From Stieleria sp. JC731 (GTDB lineage: Bacteria; Planctomycetota; Planctomycetia; Pirellulales; Pirellulaceae), in assembly GCF_020966635.1 (NCBI RefSeq), contig NZ_JAJKFQ010000029.1:372001-436000 (forward strand): 64,000 bases of DNA, in the 5' to 3' direction. The position numbers and the translations under genes are program-made. Below the pieces are notes generated by a model that had not been told where the DNA came from, made no database searches, and saw nothing but the letters and a program-made list of their open reading frames with translations. Below are positions 29,151-38,113 of this stretch, in pieces; within the stretch, counting starts at the first letter, position 1; every line of letters begins with the position of its first letter.

Positions 29151-30359
29151 ATGACGAATTCAAACACGACTGCCGATTTCGTCGTTGTCGGTGCGGGGAT
29201 CGTTGGATTGGCAACCGCTCATGAATTATTAACACGCGTCGAAGGCTGCTCGGTCTTGGTATTAGAAGCCGAATCGGGTGTCGCACGCCATCAAAGTGGA
29301 CACAATTCGGGTGTCCTTCATAGTGGGATCTACTACAAGCCCGGTTCGCAGCGTGCAATCACCTGTCGCCGGGGAAAGGCGATGATGGAATCGTTCTGTG
29401 ACCGTTTTGGGATCCCTTGGGAACGTTGCGGAAAAGTCATTGTCGCAACGTGTGCGAGCGAAATCGAATCGCTGCAACGCATCGCCGAACGTGCCGAAGC
29501 CAACGAAGTTAACTTTTGTCGAATCAACAGCGATGAGCTGCGCGAACTCGAACCGAACGCCAATGGGATCACCGCCCTGCACGTCCCCGAAACTGGAATC
29601 GTTAGCTACGCAGAAGTCTGCAAAAAGCTAGCCGAACGGGTGAAGCTACTCGGTGGCGAAATCCGCTTCGATTCGAAGGTCGTCGCGGTTTCGCAAAGCG
29701 CTCGATCATTGAATATCGAAATACAATCAGGCCAGCGAGTCTGCACGAACCACCTTGTCAATTGTGGCGGGCTGCAATGTGATCGCATCGCAGCCATGGC
29801 GGGTATCGAAAGCCCCGCGAAAATCGTTCCGTTCCGTGGCGAATACTATCAGCTTGCCAAGGGACGTGAGCATCTTGTCCGCAATCTTATCTACCCAGTT
29901 CCCGACCCGTCGTTCCCATTTTTGGGAGTACATTTCACCAGGATGATCGACGGAACCGTTGAATGTGGCCCGAACGCCGTACTGGCATTTGCACGCGCTG
30001 GGTACGACTGGAAGAATATCAACGCAAGAGACTTTGTGGACACGGTCGCTTATGGTGGATTTCGCAAACTGATGTTCAAACACTGGAAAACAGGCATCGG
30101 TGAAATGAATCGATCACTGCGCAAATCGGCTTTCGTTTCGGCACTGCAAAAGCTGATGCCTTCGCTCAAACCAAGCGACTTGGTCCCAGGGAGGGCGGGG
30201 GTACGGGCACAGGCGGTTTCAGAAACGGGTGACTTGCTAGACGACTTTTTGATCAAACGATCTCCATCAGCGACTCACGTTTTGAACGCCCCCTCCCCCG
30301 CCGCAACCGCTTCACTGGCCATTGCAGAAACGATCGTCGATGCGATCGAGCAGAATTGA
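29151..30359 (+). CDS. lhgO: L-2-hydroxyglutarate oxidase/dehydrogenase
   Basis: FAD-dependent DAO-family enzyme that oxidises L-2-hydroxyglutarate to 2-oxoglutarate and feeds electrons to the membrane quinone pool. The 402-residue product has FAD site VVVGAGIVGLATAHEL, followed by LEAESGVARHQSGHNSGVLHSGIYYKPGS, a stretch characteristic of LhgO. Later signatures are HLVNCGGLQCDRIA and the C-terminal motif GRAGVRAQAV, as in YgaF. It stands alone, divergent from the DUF58 operon. The shared start region is under 90 bases. Confidence 0.93.
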   Translation: MTNSNTTADFVVVGAGIVGLATAHELLTRVEGCSVLVLEAESGVARHQSGHNSGVLHSGIYYKPGSQRAITCRRGKAMMESFCDRFGIPWERCGKVIVATCASEIESLQRIAERAEANEVNFCRINSDELRELEPNANGITALHVPETGIVSYAEVCKKLAERVKLLGGEIRFDSKVVAVSQSARSLNIEIQSGQRVCTNHLVNCGGLQCDRIAAMAGIESPAKIVPFRGEYYQLAKGREHLVRNLIYPVPDPSFPFLGVHFTRMIDGTVECGPNAVLAFARAGYDWKNINARDFVDTVAYGGFRKLMFKHWKTGIGEMNRSLRKSAFVSALQKLMPSLKPSDLVPGRAGVRAQAVSETGDLLDDFLIKRSPSATHVLNAPSPAATASLAIAETIVDAIEQN

Positions 30360-30521
30360 GTGTTGCAAACGCTGATACCACCGCTAGCGTCACCAACAGA
30401 GTCATATTATCCGCCACCAAGTCCATCGTTTATTTCGATCAGATCGGCACCAGATGAAGATTGCCATTGGCCACCAGAGCAGCATTGTTGGTATTGAAAC
30501 AGCGCGTCGAGATTCATCCCA

Positions 30522-31301
30522 ATGAACACCGCCCCACCCGCATCATCGATTCGCTGTGATCATGTCACGGTAGCCTTTGGCGATCACATTGCAGTTTCAA
30601 ATGTCAACTTGAATATCGAACGTGGTGAATTGGTTTCGCTGATCGGGCCAAGCGGATGTGGAAAAACAACATTGCTACGTTCAATTGCCGGTTTGGAAAA
30701 CATCACCCAAGGTGCTGTTACGATTGACCCACCGGCGATTGCGAATCGTGGGCAGATCGGATTTGTATTCCAAAGTCCCGCTTTGTTGCCTTGGGCAACG
30801 ACGTTGCAAAACGTGTTGCTGCCGCTTGAACTGATCGGTGACGGAACATCGCAGTCACGCAGCGATAAGGCAATGGCCGCGCTCACGGCGGTCCAGTTGG
30901 ATTCAGCCGCTGGGAAGTTACCCGATGAGCTATCAGGCGGGATGAAGATGCGTGCTTCGATCGCGCGAGCATTGGTCACCGAACCTGAAGTCTTGCTACT
31001 AGACGAACCTTTCGCAGCGCTCGACGACATGCTCAGAAACGACCTCGGGCAACTGCTTCTAAACCTTTGGCAAACCCATCAATTCACAGCCGTGATGGTC
31101 ACGCATAACATCAGTGAATCGATCTTGCTGTCTAAACGTATTGCGGTAATGAGATCCGGACACTTGGAATCGGTCTTGAACAACCCCATCGATTGGCCTC
31201 GTAGCCCGGAACAGATCCGAACCCAAAAGTTTGCTGAATTCCATGGAGTGGTCAGCGACCATCTTCGTGGGCGAATCTCTGAAGCGAAGCAAAGCGAATG
31301 A
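30522..31301 (+). CDS. ABC transporter ATP-binding protein (nitrate/sulfonate/taurine type)
   Basis: A 259-residue ATPase with Walker A GPSGCGKTT (about 43), Q-loop FVFQSPALLPWATTLQNV, signature LSGGMKMRASIARAL (about 138), Walker B VLLLDEPFAALDD, and switch His in VMVTHNISESI. The Q-loop and PFAALDD are typical of the SsuB/TauB/ThiZ group. It is followed by a permease gene whose ATG is about 115 bases downstream. No periplasmic binding protein is in the window, so the substrate (an organic sulfur compound, nitrate or a pyrimidine) is not known. Confidence 0.9.
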   Translation: MNTAPPASSIRCDHVTVAFGDHIAVSNVNLNIERGELVSLIGPSGCGKTTLLRSIAGLENITQGAVTIDPPAIANRGQIGFVFQSPALLPWATTLQNVLLPLELIGDGTSQSRSDKAMAALTAVQLDSAAGKLPDELSGGMKMRASIARALVTEPEVLLLDEPFAALDDMLRNDLGQLLLNLWQTHQFTAVMVTHNISESILLSKRIAVMRSGHLESVLNNPIDWPRSPEQIRTQKFAEFHGVVSDHLRGRISEAKQSE

Positions 31302-31415
31302 AAACCATTCACCAGAATCGTCAAACCATTGACGCAGTTGGGTTTCCGAGTGATTGAACCAAAGTCAACAAATTCGATCGATCGATCTGAGTCAATTCGC
31401 TATTCAGTGATAGCG

Positions 31416-32192
31416 ATGAAACTGATGCAAACTTGGTTGCCGGTGATCGCGGTTGCCATCTCGATGCTGATCTTATGGTCCATCGTCGTTCGTACGTTTG
31501 GACTCCCTCGAGCATTGTTGCCTCTTCCGAGTGAAGTTTGGCAGGCGGCGATCGACAACCGAAAGGAACTGCTGGAAGCCATTTTCTCGACGGGCTTGGC
31601 AAGCTTTGCCGGGTTGGTGTCGGCAATCTCGCTCGGTTGCCTAATCAGCGTCGCGTTTTCCCAATCTCGGCGGATTCGCTTGGCCTTTTTCCCGTATGTG
31701 GTCTTTCTACAAACGGTCCCGATCGTGGCGATCGCACCACTGCTGATCACTTGGAGCGGCTATGAATTTCGCACCGTTGTGATCGTGACCGTGATTGTCT
31801 GCCTATTTCCCGTGGTCAACAGCGTGACAGCGGGACTGACCGCAATCGACCGAGCTTGGGCGGATCTGTTTCGCCTGTACGGTGCCAGTCGACCTCAGAC
31901 ACTAGTCAAGCTTCAGATACCTGCGGCAATTCCTTATCTCGTAATCGGTGCAAAGACCAGCAGCGGCTTGGCTGTCATCGGCGCGATCGTCGCTGAATTC
32001 TTCGTCGGCAACGGTGCGGGCAATCAATATGACGGCCTGGGGACGCTGATGACCCACTGGCAGGGCTTTGTCAGAACCGATGCACTGATCGCCGCGGTAT
32101 TCGCCAGCACGCTGTTAGGACTAATCCTGTTCGGTCTGGTGCAACTGGCTTCTGTCACGTTGCTTGCCCGTTGGACACGGTATCGTAAATAG
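31416..32192 (+). CDS. ABC transporter permease (BPD_transp_1, SsuC/ThiX-like)
   Basis: A 258-residue inner-membrane protein with about six hydrophobic segments. The cytoplasmic EAA loop reads LYGASRPQTLVKLQIPAAIPYLVIG and contacts the ATPase. ATG 31416 is chosen because the sequence from 31329 (a TTG) is hydrophilic and not family-like. It forms one transporter with the ATPase upstream. The first membrane segment is WLPVIAVAISMLILWSIVV. The missing binding protein may be encoded elsewhere. Confidence 0.87.
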   Translation: MKLMQTWLPVIAVAISMLILWSIVVRTFGLPRALLPLPSEVWQAAIDNRKELLEAIFSTGLASFAGLVSAISLGCLISVAFSQSRRIRLAFFPYVVFLQTVPIVAIAPLLITWSGYEFRTVVIVTVIVCLFPVVNSVTAGLTAIDRAWADLFRLYGASRPQTLVKLQIPAAIPYLVIGAKTSSGLAVIGAIVAEFFVGNGAGNQYDGLGTLMTHWQGFVRTDALIAAVFASTLLGLILFGLVQLASVTLLARWTRYRK

Positions 32193-32482
32193 CACAACGG
32201 ATCCGCGGCGACGACTTTTTGTCGATCCTCACGAAGCGTTGTTAGTCATGAAAGCCGCCATTGACACGGGCGAAAACAAGGCGTTCGTTCTAAAAGTGAC
32301 CAAAAGTCCGGAATTGACGACTTAAAAAACTATTCTGTCCGCAACTTCTGTGTCGATTAACGGAAGTGCGAGGCGTCCGCATCCACAATCCGTGACCGAT
32401 TTGTTCATGGGCGATGCGAGCCTGCCGCCGGTTGTTTATCCAAGGTCCGACGCCGGTCCGTTCGCTGCGCAATTGCCCCGAA

Positions 32483-33376
32483 ATGCCCGTGACGACGTTC
32501 AGAATTTTTGCCAATCAAAAGCCATCGACAGCGAATCTTCGTGTCGGTTCGCGACTTGGAAAATACCGACTAACCAAACGCTTGGGTGAAGGCGGCTTCG
32601 CGACCGTCTTTGCGGCCACGGATACCATTGAAGGCCGCCAAGTCGCGATGAAGATTCCCGACGGAAGGTATATCAGCAACACGCAGTCGCTGGACGATCT
32701 GCAACGTGAAGTTCGCATCATGGCCCGGCTTGAGCACCCAGGCATCCTTCAGCTCAAAAATGCGCAGTTCATCGACGACCATTTCGTCATGGTGTTTCCC
32801 ATCGGTGAAGAATCGCTTGCCGATCGTCTTTGCCGACGAATGTCCCGCGCCGTCTGTGTTGACTATCTGATTCAAATGGTCGATGCGGTCGCGTTCGCTC
32901 ACGAACACCGTGTTTTGCACCGTGACATCAAGCCCGAGAACTTCATCCTGTTCCCCAACAAAGTGATCCGCTTGACGGACTTTGGTTTGGCACGGCTTGA
33001 AAACGTTTGCCATGACGTTTCCGCATCGGGAACGCTCGGCTACATGGCTCCAGAGCAAGCGATGGGACATCCCAACTACCGCAGCGATGTGTTCTCGTTG
33101 GGACTGGTACTCTATCGATTGCTTTCGGGCGAATTACCCGAGTACCCATTCGAAGCTCCATTGCCAGGTTACAACCGACTTCGCAAGGGACTTGCTAGCG
33201 ATCTGGTCGCATTGATCCGCAAGTCGATCGATCCTTCGCCACGCAAGCGTTTTCGCGATGCGGTCGCAATGCGAAATGCATTGGCAAAGATTCGCTACCC
33301 ACTCTCTGATCGCAGCATCATCCAGCGAGCACCCGAAACCAGGGTTAGCCATCGCTCGACGCGGAACGTTGCCTAG
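32483..33376 (+). CDS. Serine/threonine protein kinase (Hanks type)
   Basis: A compact kinase of 297 residues, almost only the catalytic domain. It has the Gly-rich loop LGEGGFATVF, the ATP-lysine in VAMKIP, the catalytic loop HRDIKPENF, DFG in LTDFGLARL, and an activation segment ending in GYMAPEQAMG. No transmembrane helix or PASTA/sensor domain is visible, so it is cytoplasmic, unlike most planctomycetal kinases. ATG 32483 is preferred; the frame is open to ATG 32414. It stands alone and its target is unknown. The gap 32193-32482 has no gene I can support. Confidence 0.92.
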   Translation: MPVTTFRIFANQKPSTANLRVGSRLGKYRLTKRLGEGGFATVFAATDTIEGRQVAMKIPDGRYISNTQSLDDLQREVRIMARLEHPGILQLKNAQFIDDHFVMVFPIGEESLADRLCRRMSRAVCVDYLIQMVDAVAFAHEHRVLHRDIKPENFILFPNKVIRLTDFGLARLENVCHDVSASGTLGYMAPEQAMGHPNYRSDVFSLGLVLYRLLSGELPEYPFEAPLPGYNRLRKGLASDLVALIRKSIDPSPRKRFRDAVAMRNALAKIRYPLSDRSIIQRAPETRVSHRSTRNVA

Positions 33377-33474
33377 CGACGTGCCACATCCTTGTGATGT
33401 CTTGGTGACATGTGCGACAATGCCTCGCTGCACAGCTCTAGAAACTTCTTCTCGATCAAGCGTAGGCGAACGTG

Positions 33475-34254
33475 ATGACTCAGTTACCCGGAATCAAGCT
33501 TTTTGACCTGACAGACCGGGTTGCCATCGTCACTGGCGGTTCCAAAGGCCTCGGTGCCGCGATGGCAGCCGGACTGGCGTCCGCAGGCTCGAAGATCGCC
33601 TTGTGCGCTCGAAACCAAACCGAGGTTGAACAGGCAGCCCAACAGATTTCAGAGCAATACGGAGTCGACGCGATTGGAGTTGCCGCTGATGTAACCGATC
33701 AGCAGCAAGTCGAGCATCTCGTAGACACGGTCGTGGATCGTTTCGGTGGGATCGATATTTTGATCAACAACGCAGGAATCAATATCCGTGGCCCCATCGA
33801 TGAATTGAGCTACGATGAATTTCGCAAAGTTCAACAAGTCAACGTTGATGGGGTGTGGCTGACGTGCAAAGCGGTCATCTCGCACATGCGGTCGCGGGGT
33901 GCTGGAAGAATCATCAATCTGGCGAGTACGCTGGGAATCGTCGGCTTGGCTAATCGCACCCCCTACACATCCAGCAAAGGTGCGATCGTGCAAATGACGC
34001 GGGCATTGGCACTGGAACTTGCCGACGACCAAATCACGGTCAATGCGATTTGCCCTGGCCCTTTCCTGACCCCGATGAACGAACCGATTGCCGATACCGA
34101 AGAGGCGAAAAAGTTTATCGTCGGTGCTGTGGCGCTGAACCGCTGGGGACGCATGCAAGAAATCCAGGGCGCCGCAATCTATCTCGCAAGTGACGCGTCA
34201 AGCTTCACCACCGGTAGCATGATGGTAGTCGATGGCGGCTGGACCGCTCGCTAA
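33475..34254 (+). CDS. Short-chain dehydrogenase/reductase
   Basis: Classical SDR of 259 residues. It has the nucleotide motif VTGGSKGLGAAMA near residue 20, NNAGINIRG (about 98), the catalytic Ser in NLASTLGIVG, and YTSSK as the YxxxK pair. The tail GAAIYLASDASSFTTGSMMVVDGGW is typical. NADP(H) is not decided by the loop. It is nearest in pattern to gluconate 5-dehydrogenase and 3-oxoacyl-ACP reductase types; the substrate is unknown. A GTG at 33472 gives one more residue. It converges on the unknown gene at 34278, with only 23 bases between. Confidence 0.9.
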   Translation: MTQLPGIKLFDLTDRVAIVTGGSKGLGAAMAAGLASAGSKIALCARNQTEVEQAAQQISEQYGVDAIGVAADVTDQQQVEHLVDTVVDRFGGIDILINNAGINIRGPIDELSYDEFRKVQQVNVDGVWLTCKAVISHMRSRGAGRIINLASTLGIVGLANRTPYTSSKGAIVQMTRALALELADDQITVNAICPGPFLTPMNEPIADTEEAKKFIVGAVALNRWGRMQEIQGAAIYLASDASSFTTGSMMVVDGGWTAR

Positions 34255-34277
34255 CAAAACTTGACTGAGCCGCTTGA

Positions 34278-35300
34278 TTATGGAAAGGCACGCGCGATCT
34301 GCCCAAGCTTGATCGCGACATCGAGATAGTCATGAGCAATTTCACGCTCGACGTCCGAAAGTCTGACCGGCTCCGGAGTTTTTGACTTGGCCTTTCCGAT
34401 TTGCAAACGCTGCAGCAAAGTAGAAAAGGTACTCGGAGCAGGTCTGCGCACCGGAGTCGCGTGAGTTTCTTCGAGCTTCCGTCTGGCCCAACGGAACTGA
34501 TAGTGCATCAGTTCCAGACTGTGGTCATAGATGGACTCCAAAACCGGCTGCAGGTTCACATCTTTAAACGCGGCCCCTTCATCGCCGAGCTGCAGTTTCC
34601 GCAGCTTCCGCACCAGCTTCAGCAAATCGGTTGCGTCCTGCTTTCCCAGCTGATCGTTTGCCGCTGACCAACGGCTTCGAAAGTGGTTTAGATCGAGATG
34701 ATGATATTGCGACAACGCATAGTGATGGTCCCGCATCAATTCTTGCGTGGGGCTGATTCGGTCACTCGATTGCTCCAGTATTTCACTAAGCGTCACATGC
34801 GTGCGATTCGTTTGTGGATCGACGCGTTTGGCCGGATGCACCCCGCTGAGTACAAATGCCAGATCGCCATAGACATCTTCATTGATCGAAGAGCGAATCG
34901 AAGCGGCGATAAAAGGAAAGTACTTTCGCGTCGGAAGTTCACTCGCTAGCTGCGGTGATGTCTGTTCGGTGTCTTCTGATTCTCTGGTGACGACAGTGTC
35001 ATGCTCATCACCGTCGGAACTGCCTTCATCGATCAGATTGGATTTGAATCCGGATTGCGATACCGACTCGTTTTCAAGCCACCCCATTTTGTTTGCCGCA
35101 TCGTAAACATACGACGCGGCGGCAAGATTGATGTTTCGATCGGGCTGGCAACTGGCATTTTGTCGAAACCGTTTTGCGATCTGAACGGCCTCCGATCTGC
35201 TAAGTGTGATCGGATCGGAGTAGTGGCCTTCGTCCATCCGATAAACAATGACGCAGCGGCCATCACGCAGGACTTTTGATCGAGACTTGCTGACACGCAT
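34278..35300 (-). CDS. Hypothetical protein, not recognised
   Basis: A 340-residue soluble protein. I do not recognise a family. The N-terminal 80 residues start MRVSKSRSKVLRDGRCVIVYRM and look like a small alpha/beta module. An acidic low-complexity linker follows (about 90-120, rich in Glu, Asp and Ser). The C-terminal two-thirds is helical, with HHYALSQYHHLDLNHFRSRW (about 195-214), QPVLESIYDHSLELMHYQFRW and REIAHDYLDVAIKLG. There is no signal peptide or membrane segment. The codon pattern and the long uninterrupted frame support a real gene. The neighbours (SDR and sulfatase) give no clear hint. Confidence 0.6.
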   Translation of the reverse strand: MRVSKSRSKVLRDGRCVIVYRMDEGHYSDPITLSRSEAVQIAKRFRQNASCQPDRNINLAAASYVYDAANKMGWLENESVSQSGFKSNLIDEGSSDGDEHDTVVTRESEDTEQTSPQLASELPTRKYFPFIAASIRSSINEDVYGDLAFVLSGVHPAKRVDPQTNRTHVTLSEILEQSSDRISPTQELMRDHHYALSQYHHLDLNHFRSRWSAANDQLGKQDATDLLKLVRKLRKLQLGDEGAAFKDVNLQPVLESIYDHSLELMHYQFRWARRKLEETHATPVRRPAPSTFSTLLQRLQIGKAKSKTPEPVRLSDVEREIAHDYLDVAIKLGQIARAFP

Positions 35301-35669
35301 GATTTCGGTTCCATCGAATCCTCGTTCTCATACAGCCGTCTCGTTGTTCTTTTGATCGAACATACCGTGGGTCGATATTTCGAACCGGCGTAGATTCCAA
35401 GAGGCATTAGCCGTAAAGCAAAACGCGATTGATACCACTTTGATGCACCACCGTTACGTTGCTCGGCGGTGCTCTAGACGCTTTTCATCCAATCTAAACG
35501 AGAACGCAACGTGGCACACAAAGTCATGCCTTGGGGCGACACGCACACCTCGGCCAAACCGTTCTGTGAAAGCTCGCTTGCCAAGTGCATTTCGCACGAT
35601 TGCTTGGCGAATTTGCGGCGGGCGAGTTCACTGAGCAGCACCACAGCGGTCTGATCGAGTGCGATACAC

Positions 35670-35798
35670 TAGTGCTTCGTTCCAACTCGATTTTAGGATT
35701 AGCCGTATCGCGTTAGCCACGGTTTCAGTGCAATAACCGGGACCAACGCCCGTCGGCTGATGACCCGAACCCGTATTTTCATATCGAACGAAGCACTA
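35670..35798. repeat. 129-bp element with 13-bp inverted ends
   Basis: TAGTGCTTCGTTC (35670-35682) is the exact reverse complement of GAACGAAGCACTA (35786-35798). Inside are two REP-like arms: AGCCGTATCGCGTTAGCCAC (35701-35720) and AACCGGGACCAACGCCCGTC (35735-35754, continuing to GGCTGAT). These resemble the palindromes at 54270-54346. It has a MITE-like layout and no coding capacity. The rest of the gap 35301-35881 has no gene I can support. Confidence 0.6.
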
Positions 35799-35881
35799 GG
35801 TGCTCGAAACTAGATCGTCTGTGAAGAGAACGCCCCTATGTGGAGCCAGTAGTGATTGATCCATCCGAACGACTATTCAAG

Positions 35882-37288
35882 ATGTCAGCTCATCGCCTAA
35901 TCCATTTGATCGCCGTCGGGATAGCCATCTGCGTCGGCCGACCGTGCCTTTCAAATGAGCGTCCCAACGTGGTGATGCTTTTAGCTGACGATTTGGGATA
36001 CCAAGATGTTGGCTGCTACGACGGCCCTGTGAAAACGCCGAACATTGACAAACTGGCGGCGACAGGTGTTCGCTTCGAAACGTTTTACTCCGGATGCGCC
36101 GTTTGCTCTCCATCGCGGGCAACGTTGCTAACAGGACGACATCATATTCGGGCGGGAGTCTACAGCTGGATCCACGACGAATCGCAGCGTTCTCATCTGC
36201 TGCTACGAGAACAAACGCTGGCTGAGATTCTTCACGATGCCGGATATGCGACTGCTCACATCGGGAAGTGGCACCTCGGATTGCCAAGCGAGCGTTTCGA
36301 CAAACCCACTCCCGACAAGCATGGTTTCGACTATTGGTTCGCGACGTGGAACAATGCCAGCCCCAGCCATCGGAACCCGGACAATTTCATTCGCAACGGG
36401 ACCGCGGTCGGAAAACTGGAAGGGTACTCTTGCCAGCTTGTTGTCGACGAAGCGATCAATTGGTTAAACAGTCGATCAGATAGCCCAGCCACAGATAGCT
36501 CAGCCGACCAACCATTCTTTTTGAATGTCTGGTTTCATGAACCGCACGCTCCGATCGCCGCACCGGATTCGATCACCAAGCAGTATGGCAAGGAACGTGA
36601 CAAGGCGGCTATCTATTCGGCAACGATCGACAACACCGATCATGCGATCGGACGGTTGGTAGAACACCTCGATCAGATGGGAGCGTCTGAGAACACGCTG
36701 ATCATTTACGCGTCTGACAACGGCAGCTATCGCGATGACCGAACAGGAGGCTTGCGTGGACGCAAGGGAGTCAATTGGGAAGGGGGAATTCGAGTTCCTG
36801 GAATCTTTAACTGGCCAGCAAAACTGCAATCCGGCGTCACTTCCGAAGTCCCCGCAGGTTTGGTCGATGTGTTACCTACCGTGTGTGGCTTGTTGGGTTT
36901 GGAGCGTGACGCATCAATCCACCTCGACGGCATCGACCTGTCTTCTGTTTTACGTGGAGAGACTGACCATCTCGGTCGCGACCAGCCTCTGTTCTGGCAC
37001 CTACAGCGATCTCGCCCCATCATCGCAATCCGAGATGGCGACTATTCATTGGTTGCCGAACGAGACTACGAGATCCCGACAGACAACATGTTTCAGGAAT
37101 CGTGGATTCCTCAGATCCGTCAGGGGGGCTACAAAAACTTTCAGTTGTTCGATTTGAAAAATGATCCTAAGCAAACGACAAATCTCGCCGCTAAACGGCC
37201 TGAAATTGTCAGCCAGCTGAAAACAAAAATGCTTGAAATCAACCGCAGCATCATGGCTGATGGGACGGATTGGTCGGCGGCACAATAA
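35882..37288 (+). CDS. Secreted sulfatase (arylsulfatase / GalNAc-6-sulfatase-like)
   Basis: A 468-residue type I sulfatase. The signal peptide runs from ATG 35882 to about residue 24 (AVGIAICVGRPCLSN); the earlier GTG at 35840 would hide it. The formylglycine motif CSPSRATLLTGRH starts at residue 75, metal-binding residues are in NVVMLLADDLGYQD, and KWHLG and ASDNGSYR are also present. It removes sulfate from glycans or aryl esters in the periplasm or outside, consistent with growth on sulfated algal polysaccharides. The Cys needs conversion to formylglycine by a sulfatase-maturing enzyme, which is not in the window. Confidence 0.94.
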   Translation: MSAHRLIHLIAVGIAICVGRPCLSNERPNVVMLLADDLGYQDVGCYDGPVKTPNIDKLAATGVRFETFYSGCAVCSPSRATLLTGRHHIRAGVYSWIHDESQRSHLLLREQTLAEILHDAGYATAHIGKWHLGLPSERFDKPTPDKHGFDYWFATWNNASPSHRNPDNFIRNGTAVGKLEGYSCQLVVDEAINWLNSRSDSPATDSSADQPFFLNVWFHEPHAPIAAPDSITKQYGKERDKAAIYSATIDNTDHAIGRLVEHLDQMGASENTLIIYASDNGSYRDDRTGGLRGRKGVNWEGGIRVPGIFNWPAKLQSGVTSEVPAGLVDVLPTVCGLLGLERDASIHLDGIDLSSVLRGETDHLGRDQPLFWHLQRSRPIIAIRDGDYSLVAERDYEIPTDNMFQESWIPQIRQGGYKNFQLFDLKNDPKQTTNLAAKRPEIVSQLKTKMLEINRSIMADGTDWSAAQ

Positions 37289-37558
37289 GCCTCAGTCGTC
37301 GATTGCGGACCAATCATCTCGCTGTATACAGGCGGCGACGCAAAGTCATCGACTGCCCGAATCGCAGTGCCAAACGCGGGGAGCAGGCGATTTCGGGTTT
37401 CCGGATGCTTGTCGCCAGTCAATAATGCGGTGCTGGCCTGAAGAGTTCTCCGCAATGTTTTTTGACAAGGCAATTCAAGACTGCCTGACCAAACCAACAC
37501 TCGGAGCAGCCCTGGCCGGCAATTGATCCGCGAACCGATTGACCAACGAGCCTTTGCA

Positions 37559-38035
37559 ATGGCATTGACCATCATGCGGCGCATCAAATTTTGCGCCGGA
37601 CACCGATTACTCAACCACGGCGGGAAATGCGAAAACTTCCACGGCCACAATTACGTCGCGGACTTTTTCGTTCAAGGTGACGTCCAAGACGACGTCGGAC
37701 GCGTCATCGATTTTTCGGACTTGAAGAAACGCGTCAAAGGCTGGATCGACGATCATTGGGACCACGGATTTCTAATCCACAAGGATGACGACAACGCGCG
37801 TCAGGCTTTGGAAATGGTCACGCCATCACGTATTTTCATCATGCCGTACAACCCAACGGCTGAGAACATGGCGAAGTACCTGCTTGAAGAGATGGCTCCG
37901 GTGGCTCTGGATGGTTCCGGCGCTCGCGCTGTCCGCGTTCGCATTTGGGAGACCGATGAATCGTTTGCCGAAGCAAGCCTCGATTCGGTCGACAGCCCAA
38001 ACGAGCAATTCTCTGAAATGGCAGTCGGCAAGTAG
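37559..38035 (+). CDS. 6-pyruvoyltetrahydropterin synthase / 6-carboxytetrahydropterin synthase (QueD) family
   Basis: A 158-residue enzyme acting on dihydroneopterin triphosphate. Zinc ligands are His15 in CAGHRLL and His28 and His30 in FHGHNY. The catalytic Cys24 is four residues before the HGH, as in QueD. NPTAENMAKYL and RVRIWETDESFAEAS complete the family pattern. ATG 37559 is used because the longer frame from 37523 adds unrelated residues. No other queuosine or folate gene is adjacent. Alternatives are QueD (preQ0 pathway) or a PTPS-type folate role. Confidence 0.9.
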   Translation: MALTIMRRIKFCAGHRLLNHGGKCENFHGHNYVADFFVQGDVQDDVGRVIDFSDLKKRVKGWIDDHWDHGFLIHKDDDNARQALEMVTPSRIFIMPYNPTAENMAKYLLEEMAPVALDGSGARAVRVRIWETDESFAEASLDSVDSPNEQFSEMAVGK

Positions 38036-38095
38036 CCGAAACCGCTTGCACCCTTGGCCACCAGCCTATCGCTCCTGTGGCTGATTAATCGTTTC

Positions 38096-38113
38096 CCGCT
38101 AGCTCTCTAGCGG
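38096..38113. terminator. Short hairpin at the end of the ROK gene
   Basis: CCGCTAG and CTAGCGG form a 7-bp perfect stem with loop CTCT, covering the stop codon of the ROK gene at 38107. There is no T-run, so a role as a bidirectional terminator between convergent genes is only possible. Confidence 0.35.

Noticed and set aside
33649-34158. 169-residue minus-strand frame
   Set aside because: It is the antisense of the SDR gene.
37141-37650. 169-residue minus-strand frame
   Set aside because: It lies across the sulfatase end and the QueD start and has no recognisable domain.
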